DNA of 32,659 bases from Flavobacteriia bacterium. Lineage in GTDB: Bacteria > Bacteroidota > Bacteroidia > Flavobacteriales > Flavobacteriaceae. Below the pieces are notes generated by a model. That model ran no database searches. It worked only from the letters and a program-made list of their open reading frames with translations, and was not told the DNA's origin. Within the stretch, counting starts at the first letter, position 1. The number at the start of each line of letters is the position of its first letter. The position numbers were made by a program, and so were the translations under genes. Positions 1 to 7,392 of the stretch are shown here, in pieces. Location of the stretch: assembly GCA_010031465.1 (NCBI GenBank), contig RGZR01000004.1:1-32659 (forward strand). The letters are read 5' to 3'.

Positions 1-43
1 AAATTAACCTTTTTTAAATGGATTATTAAGAAAATATAAACTC

Positions 44-775
44 GTGAAGTCAGAAAAAACAGTTTCCGAAGCCCTACACCACCGCCGTTCTGTGCGTGTG
101 TATGATGAAAATCAACCCGTTGATACTGCAATCGTTAAAGCCTGTATAGAACAAGCCACCTTGGCGCCTACCAGTAGCAACCTTCAATTGTGGGAATTTT
201 ACCACATCACTTCTGAGTCTTTAAAAAAGGACATTGCCACGGCATGCTTTAACCAACCTGCGGCCCGAACCGCCCAGCAAATGGTAATTCCCGTAGTGCG
301 CAGGGACCTATGGCCCCAGCGCGTTGAGGCTAATATTGAATTTATTAAAGCCGGCTTTACTCAAAAAGGACTGATCGATCCGAAAACCCAAGAAAGAGCC
401 TTGAGCTATTACAAAAAAATAATCCCCCATTTGTATAAAGGAGGCCACCCCTTACGCGGTTTTTTAATGAAGCTTTTTATGGGGATAAGAGGCCTAAGGA
501 AGACTACCTACAGAGAAGTAAGCGCTTCAGACCTACGTGTGGTAGGGCATAAAAGTACTGCCTTGGCGGCCCAAACATTTATGATGAGCATGGCGGCCCA
601 CGGTTATGACACCTGTCCAATGGAGGGGTTTGACTCCGTAGCCCTTAAACGGCTACTCCAACTTCCCACGGCGGCCGAAGTTAGTATGGTCATTAGTTGC
701 GGTATTCGTAAACCCGAAGGAGTTTATGGTGATCGCTTCCGAATTCCGTTTCCCTCGGTTTACTTTGAGCGGTAA
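44..775 (+). CDS. Nitroreductase family protein
   Basis: The 243-residue protein carries the N-terminal signature of FMN-dependent nitroreductases, HHRRSVRVYDE at residues 12-22, followed by an ATLAPTSSNLQLWEF segment where the family contacts flavin and the dimer partner. Such enzymes reduce nitro groups, quinones or flavins with NAD(P)H in the cytoplasm; the substrate here cannot be read from sequence. The start is GTG: the nearest upstream ATG (18) runs into a stop after two codons, and the family N-terminus begins about here. The C-terminal half (GYDTCPMEGFD) is also typical. Its promoter would lie left of the window, and the gene is followed by about 165 non-coding bases. Confidence 0.8.
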   Translation: MKSEKTVSEALHHRRSVRVYDENQPVDTAIVKACIEQATLAPTSSNLQLWEFYHITSESLKKDIATACFNQPAARTAQQMVIPVVRRDLWPQRVEANIEFIKAGFTQKGLIDPKTQERALSYYKKIIPHLYKGGHPLRGFLMKLFMGIRGLRKTTYREVSASDLRVVGHKSTALAAQTFMMSMAAHGYDTCPMEGFDSVALKRLLQLPTAAEVSMVISCGIRKPEGVYGDRFRIPFPSVYFER

Positions 776-896
776 TTCATTTTATTGGTAGCGTCTTGTT
801 ATTCAATTTTAACCCATTACCTACACCCCTTCATTTTTCATTTCGTTTTGCTCATAGAAAAACGACACTTTCTTTTTTATAACCCTGAAAGACAAG

Positions 897-904
897 TATC
901 TTCG
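897..904 (+). promoter_or_regulatory. Putative flavobacterial -7 box (TATCTTCG)
   Basis: TATCTTCG is one mismatch from the Bacteroidota TAnnTTTG box, with a T-rich stretch about 20 bases upstream (871-878) as a possible -33 element. Transcription would begin near 910, giving a roughly 30-base leader to the ATG at 942. Confidence 0.4.
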
Positions 905-941
905 CATTGAAAAAGAAAAATTGGTCTACTCCTAAAGTACT

Positions 942-1667
942 ATGTTGCTATTCCTTTTGCTGATAAATGGTTATGGAAGTGCCTATTTTACTCCTCTTCA
1001 AGAAGTAAAAAATTGGCAAAACGAAATTGAATCGGCCTATACATTGGCTATTACGGAAGGTTCACCCACTCCTATAGAGGAGTTGCTTGTCAGACTAACC
1101 GTTGAATCTCCACCCAATACAACCCCAATCGCTTCCTATTGGCTTGCCTATGCGTACTACCATCAGGCCTTTTTTGCATTGGCCTTTTTGCAAGACGAAC
1201 AGCTAGCGGAAAACGCTATAGAAAAAACTATAGCGCTGCTGCGTCCCGCCAATTCTGATACCGAAAGTATGGCTTTGTTGTCGCTTTCCCTTGGATTTAG
1301 CACGCAATTTAAACACTATTTTAAGGTGATGAAAATCGGTCAAGAGGCCTTAGAACTATCTAAAAAAGCAGCAGAACTAGACCCCACCAATCCGAGAGCC
1401 AGCTATGCCTATGCCCTTATCGATTTTAATATGCCCAAAATTTTCGGTGGAGGTGAAAAAGTAGAGAATTTATTGTTGAATGCCTTGGAACACCCCGAAG
1501 ACCCCTCGCCTACTGCCCCCTCCTGGGGAAGAGAAGCGATCTATGAACTTTTAGTGAAACACTATCGCGAAAAGGGAGACGACCAAAAAGCGGCCTATTT
1601 TTTAAAAGAAGCTTTGTCGGAATTTCCATCCAGCAGGTTGCTTGTTAATCTTAAAAAACAGACCTAA
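942..1667 (+). CDS. Exported TPR-like protein
   Basis: This 241-residue protein begins with a short hydrophobic stretch ([14 protein letters not shown]) that looks like a signal peptide, but it lacks the usual basic n-region. The rest is helical with TPR-like units around residues 133-165 ([20 protein letters not shown]) and 198-229 ([20 protein letters not shown]), so a scaffold role in the periplasm is likely; no specific function is recognised. An alternative reading from TTG at 907 gives [12 protein letters not shown] in another frame and would join this one if one base were missing near 943, which would restore a normal signal peptide. The stop codon overlaps, on the opposite strand, the stop of the comM remnant. 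Confidence 0.65.
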   Translation: MLLFLLLINGYGSAYFTPLQEVKNWQNEIESAYTLAITEGSPTPIEELLVRLTVESPPNTTPIASYWLAYAYYHQAFFALAFLQDEQLAENAIEKTIALLRPANSDTESMALLSLSLGFSTQFKHYFKVMKIGQEALELSKKAAELDPTNPRASYAYALIDFNMPKIFGGGEKVENLLLNALEHPEDPSPTAPSWGREAIYELLVKHYREKGDDQKAAYFLKEALSEFPSSRLLVNLKKQT

Positions 1668-1813
1668 CCCAACGACCCTTCAAGGTCTAAACTTCGGTAT
1701 TGAATCGCTTCAGCAATATGAACTTCTTGAATGTGCGTATCGGCTTCCAAATCGGCTAATGTTCGCGCTACTTTTACAATTCGATCATAAGCCCGCGCCG
1801 AAAGCGATAACCG
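1664..1813 (-). pseudogene. comM: 3' remnant of comM/yifB (Mg-chelatase-like AAA ATPase)
   Basis: Read on the minus strand, 1813 down to 1664 encodes about 49 codons containing [20 protein letters not shown] and, near the end, [12 protein letters not shown], then a TAG stop. This matches the invariant C-terminus of ComM/YifB, a roughly 500-residue AAA+ helicase that helps branch migration during natural transformation. Everything upstream is absent: the frame meets a stop at 1816-1814 and the DNA to the right belongs to a different gene. The remnant therefore covers about a tenth of a normal gene and cannot be functional. The retained frame has no internal stop, so the break is either recent or an assembly join. 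Confidence 0.8.
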
Positions 1814-1817
1814 TTAC

Positions 1818-2057
1818 ATAGCCGTTTTTACCTATTCTGCCCGACAAGCCCTTTTTGATTCCGCTGCTCCCTACCGTTTAAAAGCACGAACCGCATCTTA
1901 TTTTATCATCCCCGATAAAGACTATGAAAAAGTGGGAAAGGTAAACAATGTTTGCTTTGAAGAAGGGTTAGTATATTTTAAAGAAAAGTGGTTTTTGTAT
2001 TACGGTATTGACGATTCAAAAATCGCCGTAGCTGTTTTTGATCCATTCCAGTCTTAA
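1818..2057 (+). pseudogene. 3' remnant of a GH130 family glycoside phosphorylase
   Basis: On the plus strand, 1818-2057 encodes 79 codons ending in a stop, including KVNNVCFEEGLVYFKEKWFL and then YYGIDDSKIAVAVFDP. This is the characteristic C-terminal part of glycoside hydrolase family 130 (beta-mannoside phosphorylases and relatives, normally about 320-400 residues), which contains strands of the five-bladed propeller. The catalytic N-terminal part is missing because the DNA immediately to the left is the comM remnant. The reading frame is intact up to the stop at 2055-2057, which overlaps the dsbD stop on the other strand, as expected for an originally convergent pair. The specific GH130 substrate cannot be told from the fragment. 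Confidence 0.75.
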
Positions 2058-4030
2058 AAAATAATGTAGTTAACCTTTGGTGCTGCTGGGGGTACGTTTT
2101 CTAAACCCTTTGTTAACCAATCCCTAAAGGTAGCCGTATCTGTATACTGTATGGGTGTGGTTAACAATTGACCATCTGCCGTAAGTTGAACATAAAAGGG
2201 CTGAGAGGCTGTATTGAAATTTAGCGCCTGAAAGGTGGCCCACTTATTTCCTACCGTACGAATGGATTTTACTTTTCCTTCGGCATATTGAAAAGAAAAC
2301 GCCTCGGAATCAAGAAGCGGTTCCCGGTCATCTACATATAGGGAAATTAAAACATATTCATCCCGTAGTAATGGGTAAACACTAGGGTCGGCCCATACAT
2401 TCTCTTCCATTCGTCTACAATTAACGCAGGCCCAACCAGTGAAATCCAATAAAATGGGTTTGCCCGAAGCCAATGCGGCTTGTTTTCCAGTTTCAAAATC
2501 GTTATAACAATCTAAGCCCAAAGGACAGTCTAAATCTTGTTCGAAAATACTGTAGAATTCGGGCGGTGGAAATCCACTTAAAAAACGCAGTTGATTTTTT
2601 TCAGAAAACAACCCGAATAGTAAATACACTGACCCCAACAAGGCCAAGCCAGCAAAGGCCTTACGTGCTGTTGAAAGTGGTGTTTTGGTTTCATGAGGAA
2701 AACGATAAACCCCAAACAAATAAAGTGTTAAGGCAATGGAAAGTATTGCCCACAGGGCTAAAAAGATTTCCCGTTTTAACAATCCCCAATGTCCTACCAA
2801 ATCGGCATTAGAAAGGAATTTTAAGGCTAGGGCCAATTCTAAAAATCCCAATACTACTTTTACGGTAGTCATCCATCCTCCCGACTTGGGAAGTGCCTTT
2901 AATGTATTTGGAAATAAGGCAAAAAGGCCAAAGGGTAACCCTAAAGCAACGCCAAAGCCCAGCATCCCCACAGTAAGTTGTGTGGCACCTCCTTCAACAC
3001 CCAATGAACCTGCCAATAAGGAACCCAAAATAGGCCCCGTACACGAAAAGGAAACAATTGCCAAAGTCAGGGCCATAAAGAAAATGCCTATCACTCCTGT
3101 GCTTCGAGAAGCTTCATCGGTTGAATTTCCCCAACCACTTGGCAAGGTAAGTTCAAAATAACCAAAGAAGGATAGCGCAAACACCACAAAAACAACAAAG
3201 AAAACCACGTTCAATACAACATTGGTCGCCAAATTGTTCAATATTTCAGGGTTTAGTTCGTCAAGAAAGTGAAAAGGGGTGCTTAACCCAACATAAATTA
3301 GTATGATAAAAAAAGTATAGAGCAAGGCATTGGTTATCCCGCGTGAAGAAGAAGTGGCTTGTTTCAGAAAAAAAGAAACCGTAAGTGGAATCATAGGGAA
3401 AACACAAGGCGTTAACAGTGCGAGTAACCCGCCTAAAAATCCAAGAAAAAACAATTGCAGTAATGCATTTGACTCTGATGAAGATGTGGAGGATGCTAAA
3501 AGTTCCGTTCCTTTTAATTCCAACAGTAAGGCTTTAGACAACTGCTGGCTTCTGTCATCTACCACAGGAGCTGCCCATTCCGCTTCTTCAGAAAGCATAA
3601 AAGTGATGGGTTCGGTTCGAAAAATACACAGCTCATCATCACAGGCTTGGTATTCAATTTCAACTGAAATAAAGGGCAATGTAAGATCGGTAAGGGTAAT
3701 GTCTTGATAAAATTGAGCACTCCCGTTAAAAAAGGTCAAGTCCATTTCAAATACGGTATCGTATTCAAGTGCACTTTCACTTTCTTCAACTGAGCCAATC
3801 CGCTCATAGCCCTCCCCTTCTTGGGAAAACTTAAATTCCGTAGGGATTGCCCCTTCCGGATTTGAATATTGGGAATACAAATGCCATTTGGGGGCAATTT
3901 CCGCTTTAAAGTGTAAACGGTAACGTGCTTCCCCAAGAGATTCTATGCTGCTTTGCCACGTTACGGGCTCAAGTTGTGCTGTACTTAGTGCACTCCACAA
4001 AATCCCAAGAATCCATATAATTTTTTTCAT
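2054..4030 (-). CDS. dsbD: Thiol:disulfide interchange protein DsbD
   Basis: The 658-residue protein has the three-part architecture of DsbD. A signal peptide (MKKIIWILGILWSALSTAQ) leads into a periplasmic alpha domain with a YQACDDELC pair (Cys130/Cys135). A multi-pass membrane domain follows, with LLTPCVFPMIPLT (Cys209) and IVSFSCTGPILG (Cys330). The C-terminal thioredoxin-like domain carries LLDFTGWACVNC (Cys535/Cys538). The family passes electrons from cytoplasmic thioredoxin across the inner membrane to periplasmic thiol proteins and cytochrome c maturation. The ATG overlaps the tilS stop by 4 bases (ATGA), so the two are presumably co-transcribed from upstream of tilS. All six redox cysteines are present and the length is close to family norms. 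Confidence 0.92.
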   Translation of the reverse strand: MKKIIWILGILWSALSTAQLEPVTWQSSIESLGEARYRLHFKAEIAPKWHLYSQYSNPEGAIPTEFKFSQEGEGYERIGSVEESESALEYDTVFEMDLTFFNGSAQFYQDITLTDLTLPFISVEIEYQACDDELCIFRTEPITFMLSEEAEWAAPVVDDRSQQLSKALLLELKGTELLASSTSSSESNALLQLFFLGFLGGLLALLTPCVFPMIPLTVSFFLKQATSSSRGITNALLYTFFIILIYVGLSTPFHFLDELNPEILNNLATNVVLNVVFFVVFVVFALSFFGYFELTLPSGWGNSTDEASRSTGVIGIFFMALTLAIVSFSCTGPILGSLLAGSLGVEGGATQLTVGMLGFGVALGLPFGLFALFPNTLKALPKSGGWMTTVKVVLGFLELALALKFLSNADLVGHWGLLKREIFLALWAILSIALTLYLFGVYRFPHETKTPLSTARKAFAGLALLGSVYLLFGLFSEKNQLRFLSGFPPPEFYSIFEQDLDCPLGLDCYNDFETGKQAALASGKPILLDFTGWACVNCRRMEENVWADPSVYPLLRDEYVLISLYVDDREPLLDSEAFSFQYAEGKVKSIRTVGNKWATFQALNFNTASQPFYVQLTADGQLLTTPIQYTDTATFRDWLTKGLENVPPAAPKVNYIIF

Positions 4031-5352
4031 TTTTCATTTAGCGTTAAGAGTAAAATATCCTCAGTTTTCGCATCTGCGGCAAAACGACGATCACAACGTT
4101 GACCTACCACCCAAACAATACCCTCTGAAGTACATAACAACCACTGTTGTTCCTTTTCTCGTGCTGTATACTTTTGGTCTTTAAAATATTTACTCAGCAA
4201 TTTTTTACCCGTCATTCCGGTGGGGTAAAAATAGTCTCCTTTCTCCATTTTACGAAGAAACAAAGGAGAATTTAACACCTTGTTGTTTAAAGCAGCTTGA
4301 TGTGCGCTTAATGGGCTTTTGGGCATTTGGTCTAAGGCTTGCAAAGAAAGTTGAATGGGCGTGGCAATAAAACCCGCTTCCAAAGTGATCGGGATGCTGT
4401 TTATTTCCGTTTTCGTAAGGGGTGATAACCACAAATGCGTTCGCTCTCTTGTAAGCTGATGGGAGGTGGAAACACACCTTTTACCACTCGATGCCTTGCA
4501 TAATTTCAGTACCTCAGTCGCCTTAAATCCATAAGGGGAAAACCAATGGTGAAGACAAAACAACAAATGAGGCAAAGCCATCAGTTCTTGAATTGGGATT
4601 TGTATGCCTTCCTTAACTTCCTCAAAAAGAGTAGATTGTAATGTGCTTAAAGCAGAGGCCTGAAAAGCTTGGCTTTCTTGGAGGTGTAGCACCGTTTTGG
4701 AAAACCCTTCAAGCCCTTTTGGCAGGGCCTCCAATAAAGGAGGAATAACAGTATGACGAAGGGCATTACGGGTGTATTGCGTGGTGGCATTGGAACTGTC
4801 TTCCCTCCATGCCAACTTATGGCTATGGGCATAGTCCAAAAGCTGTGCTTTTGTAATCCCCAAAAGGGGGCGCTGTAGCGTTTCCGTATCTGGAATTCCA
4901 ACCATTCCGTCAAGTCCAGTTCCCCTTAGGCTGTGCATCAAAAAAGTTTCCAATTGATCGTTTAGGTGGTGTGCTGTGCATACTGCGGTAAAGCCAAAAA
5001 CTTCTTTTAGCGCTTCAAACCATTGGTATCGTAACTCACGTGCCGCGAGTTGGGTGTTTTTTTGCGGATAATTATCAAGGGTAAAGCGAACTGAATAAAA
5101 AGGCACCTTGTGTTGTGCACACCAATCTTCAACAAAACGCGCACCTTCTTCACTTTCATCACCGCGAAGCTGGAAATTACAATGGGCTACAGAAAAGGAT
5201 AATGCATGGGTAAAAAATAAGTGCGCCAAAACGGCACTGTCTACCCCACCACTGTGGGCGAGCAGTATCTTCTGGTCTTTTAGTGCCTGTACTTTGGGGT
5301 TAAAATAAGGTAACAATTCTTGATCCACAACACAAAGGTAATCAATACCCAT
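4027..5352 (-). CDS. tilS: tRNA(Ile)-lysidine synthase TilS
   Basis: TilS uses ATP to attach lysine to C34 of the CAU-anticodon tRNA-Ile, making it read AUA. The PP-loop ATPase motif SGGVDS lies at residues 34-39 (LLAHSGGVDSAVLAH), followed by the TAHHLNDQLETFLMHSLRGTG region typical of the family; the C-terminus contains the small TilS C-terminal domain. At 441 residues it is full length. The N-terminus is uncertain: the ATG at 5352 lies upstream of a good minus-strand promoter box (TACCTTTG, 5340-5333). If that box is used, translation must start at a later GTG (5328) or TTG (5316), removing 8-12 residues that are not conserved. dsbD follows with a 4-base overlap. Confidence 0.9.
   Translation of the reverse strand: MGIDYLCVVDQELLPYFNPKVQALKDQKILLAHSGGVDSAVLAHLFFTHALSFSVAHCNFQLRGDESEEGARFVEDWCAQHKVPFYSVRFTLDNYPQKNTQLAARELRYQWFEALKEVFGFTAVCTAHHLNDQLETFLMHSLRGTGLDGMVGIPDTETLQRPLLGITKAQLLDYAHSHKLAWREDSSNATTQYTRNALRHTVIPPLLEALPKGLEGFSKTVLHLQESQAFQASALSTLQSTLFEEVKEGIQIPIQELMALPHLLFCLHHWFSPYGFKATEVLKLCKASSGKRCVSTSHQLTRERTHLWLSPLTKTEINSIPITLEAGFIATPIQLSLQALDQMPKSPLSAHQAALNNKVLNSPLFLRKMEKGDYFYPTGMTGKKLLSKYFKDQKYTAREKEQQWLLCTSEGIVWVVGQRCDRRFAADAKTEDILLLTLNEK
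5333..5340 (-). promoter_or_regulatory. Putative -7 box for tilS-dsbD (TACCTTTG)
   Basis: On the minus strand the sequence TACCTTTG is a perfect match to TAnnTTTG. The -33 element is less clear; a T-rich stretch lies about 26 bases upstream and a TTG about 13 bases upstream. It falls inside the longest possible tilS reading frame, which is why it bears on the start codon. Confidence 0.35.
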
Positions 5353-5396
5353 TCAACCTGTTAGGGAATAAAAAAAGTAGATTTTTGTTTAATTTT

Positions 5397-5428
5397 TTTG
5401 TTCAGTATAAAAAAAAAATAGAATTTTG
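5397..5428 (+). promoter_or_regulatory. Putative promoter of the arginine operon
   Basis: TTTG at 5397-5400 is followed after 20 bases by GAATTTTG at 5421-5428, which matches the Bacteroidota -7 consensus at five of six fixed positions. The spacing fits the -33/-7 arrangement. Transcription would begin around 5433-5436, almost exactly at the ATG of the leader ORF. Confidence 0.45.
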
Positions 5429-5435
5429 TGCCATT

Positions 5436-5522
5436 ATGTTACAAGCGACTACGTTTAATCTTCTACCCACCCACGCATTGGCACCTTTGCGTAGCCCACG
5501 TCGTCGCCCCTTTGGGGTGTAA
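5436..5522 (+). CDS. Candidate arginine leader peptide (28 codons)
   Basis: A short ORF starts at ATG 5436 and ends at TAA 5520-5522, 71 bases before the first arg operon gene. The peptide begins MLQATTFNLLPTH and ends LRSPRRRPFGV. Four of its last ten residues are Arg: CGT at 5490, CGT at 5499, CGT at 5502 and CGC at 5505. The final Arg codon lies in the 5' arm of a GC hairpin (5505-5519) that also covers the last sense codons. A peptide with control codons for the pathway's end product, placed just before a hairpin and upstream of the biosynthetic operon, is the hallmark of ribosome-mediated attenuation. The role is inferred; the ORF and hairpin are visible directly. Confidence 0.65.
   Translation: MLQATTFNLLPTHALAPLRSPRRRPFGV
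5505..5519 (+). promoter_or_regulatory. GC hairpin in the arg operon leader
   Basis: CGCCCCTTTGGGGTG folds into a 6-pair stem (one G-U) with a TTT loop, spanning the last Arg codon to near the leader stop. It is not followed by a T-run. Four segments in the leader can pair in alternative ways: CACC at 5482-5485, GGTG at 5516-5519, GGTG at 5538-5541 and CACC at 5574-5577. GGAG (5531) can also pair with CTCC (5549), upstream of the only T-run (5567-5573). A mutually exclusive set of folds is therefore possible, but I cannot compute which is favoured. Confidence 0.5.
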
Positions 5523-5593
5523 TTTAGTATGGAGTATGGTGAGCCCTTCTCCCTTTTCAGATTCTGTTTTTTTCACCTTTATTTTAAAAATTC

Positions 5594-6202
5594 ATGAAAG
5601 TACTACGCGCTAAAGCGGAACATATATCCTTTGCCAAAGAAATCAGTCAATGTATTGACGAGTCGGCAAAAATTAGAGGTACGGGGATTGCCAGAAGAAC
5701 CCCTGAATACATTGCGACAAAAATAACCAATGGCAATGCAGTCATTGCAATTGATGGAGATCAATTTGCAGGCTTTTGTTACATTGAGATTTGGGGCCAT
5801 GGGAAATATGTGGCACATTCCGGATTAATTGTAGCCCCCAAATACCGGGCACAAGGGCTGGCCAAACAAATCAAAAAGGGGGTATTTGACCTTTCCTTAG
5901 AAAAATTTCCCAATGCAAAAATATTTGGTATTACCACCGGAATGGCGGTCATGAAAATAAATTACGAATTGGGGTACAAACCCGTCCACTTTTCCGAACT
6001 TACCGATGATCCGGAATTTTGGAAAGGCTGCCAAACATGCAAGAATTATGATATCTTAACCCGTACCGAAAGACAGATGTGTTTGTGTACAGGGATGCTG
6101 TACGATCCAAATAAAAAAACAGAAAAAAAGAAATTCAACCAACAGGTTCAAGAACGGTTAAAAAAAATAAAAGAAGCTATTTTTTTCAAAAAGAAAGAAT
6201 AA
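5594..6202 (+). CDS. GNAT acyltransferase, likely first step of arginine synthesis
   Basis: The 202-residue protein has the GNAT fold: the acyl-CoA pyrophosphate-binding segment is VAPKYRAQGLAKQI (residues 81-94, with RAQGLA as the Q/RxxGxG/A motif). Its C-terminal part holds four cysteines arranged C-x2-C (146, 149) and C-x-C (163, 165), which could bind zinc, then a lysine-rich tail. It opens the arg operon and its stop overlaps the argG start by one base. No argA or argJ is present in the window, so the position strongly suggests that it makes N-acetyl- or N-succinylglutamate; that function is inferred from context, since GNAT membership alone does not give a substrate. Confidence 0.75.
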   Translation: MKVLRAKAEHISFAKEISQCIDESAKIRGTGIARRTPEYIATKITNGNAVIAIDGDQFAGFCYIEIWGHGKYVAHSGLIVAPKYRAQGLAKQIKKGVFDLSLEKFPNAKIFGITTGMAVMKINYELGYKPVHFSELTDDPEFWKGCQTCKNYDILTRTERQMCLCTGMLYDPNKKTEKKKFNQQVQERLKKIKEAIFFKKKE

Positions 6203-7392
6203 TGAAAAAACAAAAATTAGTATTGGCCTATAGCGGCGGTCTCGACACCTCTTACTCATTAAAACGGCTATCGTTAGAGGGGTATGAAGTGCATGCAGTA
6301 AGCATTAACACCGGTGGGTTTTCCGAGGAAGAGACTAACACCATTGAAGAGAAAGCCTATCAGATGGGAGCCTTTACCTATCAAAACATTGATGCCTTAG
6401 ATTCATTTTACCAGAAAATTGTAAAATATTTGATTTTTGGAAACGTTCTAAAAAACAATACCTATCCACTATCGGTAAGTGCTGAACGAGTCATTCAAGC
6501 CATTGAAATTGTTCAGTATGCAAAAACTATTGGTGCGAAATTAATTGCCCATGGAAGTACAGGGGCAGGAAATGACCAAGTGCGCTTTGACATGATATTT
6601 CAAATCCTAGCCCCAGAAATTGAAATAATTACTCTTATTCGCGACCATCAACTCTCAAGAGAACAAGAAATTACCTATCTGAAAGAGCAGGGAATCGACA
6701 TTCCCTGGACCAAGGCGCAATACTCTATCAATCAAGGGCTTTGGGGAACTAGTGTGGGTGGTGCCGAAACACTGACCTCCCATAAATCCCTCCCAGAAAC
6801 AGCTTATCCTAGCCCACTCACAAAAAAAGGGACAGAAACCTTAACCCTTAGTTTTGAAAAAGGAGAATTAGTAGGTGTCAACGAAAGGAAAGGTACCCCA
6901 GTCACATTAATTCAAGAAGTACAATCTATAGCCAAACAATATGCTATTGGTCGAGACATTCACGTAGGAGATACGATCATCGGAATTAAGGGGCGCGTTG
7001 GTTTTGAAGCTGCAGCTCCCCTACTTATTCTTAAAGCACACCATTTATTAGAGAAACACACCTTAAGTAAGTGGCAACAATACCAAAAAGAACAGACAGC
7101 CAACTTTTATGGTATGCTCCTTCACGAAGGGCACTATCTAGATCCTGTAATGCGTGATTTGGAAGCCTTTTTGTTGAGCAGCCAAACCCGTGTGTGCGGT
7201 AAGGTTTTTGTTCACCTCCACCCCTATCGATTCGAATTACAAGGCATTGAATCTCCTTTTGATCTGATGAAAGTAGAATTTGGAAGCTATGGCGAAATGA
7301 ATAAAGGCTGGACGGCAACAGAAGCAAAGGGCTTCATTAAGTTGACAGGGAATGCCACAAAAATTTACCACCATTTAAACCCTTCGGAATGA
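6202..7392 (+). CDS. argG: Argininosuccinate synthase
   Basis: ArgG condenses citrulline and aspartate with ATP to argininosuccinate. The PP-loop LAYSGGLDTSYSLKR occupies residues 8-22 and the later AHGSTGAGNDQVRFD segment is the family's second signature. Length (396 residues) matches type ArgG enzymes. In this pathway citrulline is released from its N-acyl form by ArgE before ArgG acts. The gene starts within the stop of the GNAT gene and its own stop overlaps argC by 4 bases (ATGA), indicating translational coupling. Confidence 0.95.
   Translation: MKKQKLVLAYSGGLDTSYSLKRLSLEGYEVHAVSINTGGFSEEETNTIEEKAYQMGAFTYQNIDALDSFYQKIVKYLIFGNVLKNNTYPLSVSAERVIQAIEIVQYAKTIGAKLIAHGSTGAGNDQVRFDMIFQILAPEIEIITLIRDHQLSREQEITYLKEQGIDIPWTKAQYSINQGLWGTSVGGAETLTSHKSLPETAYPSPLTKKGTETLTLSFEKGELVGVNERKGTPVTLIQEVQSIAKQYAIGRDIHVGDTIIGIKGRVGFEAAAPLLILKAHHLLEKHTLSKWQQYQKEQTANFYGMLLHEGHYLDPVMRDLEAFLLSSQTRVCGKVFVHLHPYRFELQGIESPFDLMKVEFGSYGEMNKGWTATEAKGFIKLTGNATKIYHHLNPSE

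Noticed and set aside
2473-3707. Long plus-strand frames across dsbD
   Set aside because: They are antisense shadows of a clearly recognisable full-length DsbD on the minus strand.
5428-5613. A 61-codon frame over the arg leader region
   Set aside because: It starts at GTG, overlaps the GNAT start in another frame and has no recognisable protein character; the 28-codon ORF in a different frame fits the context far better.
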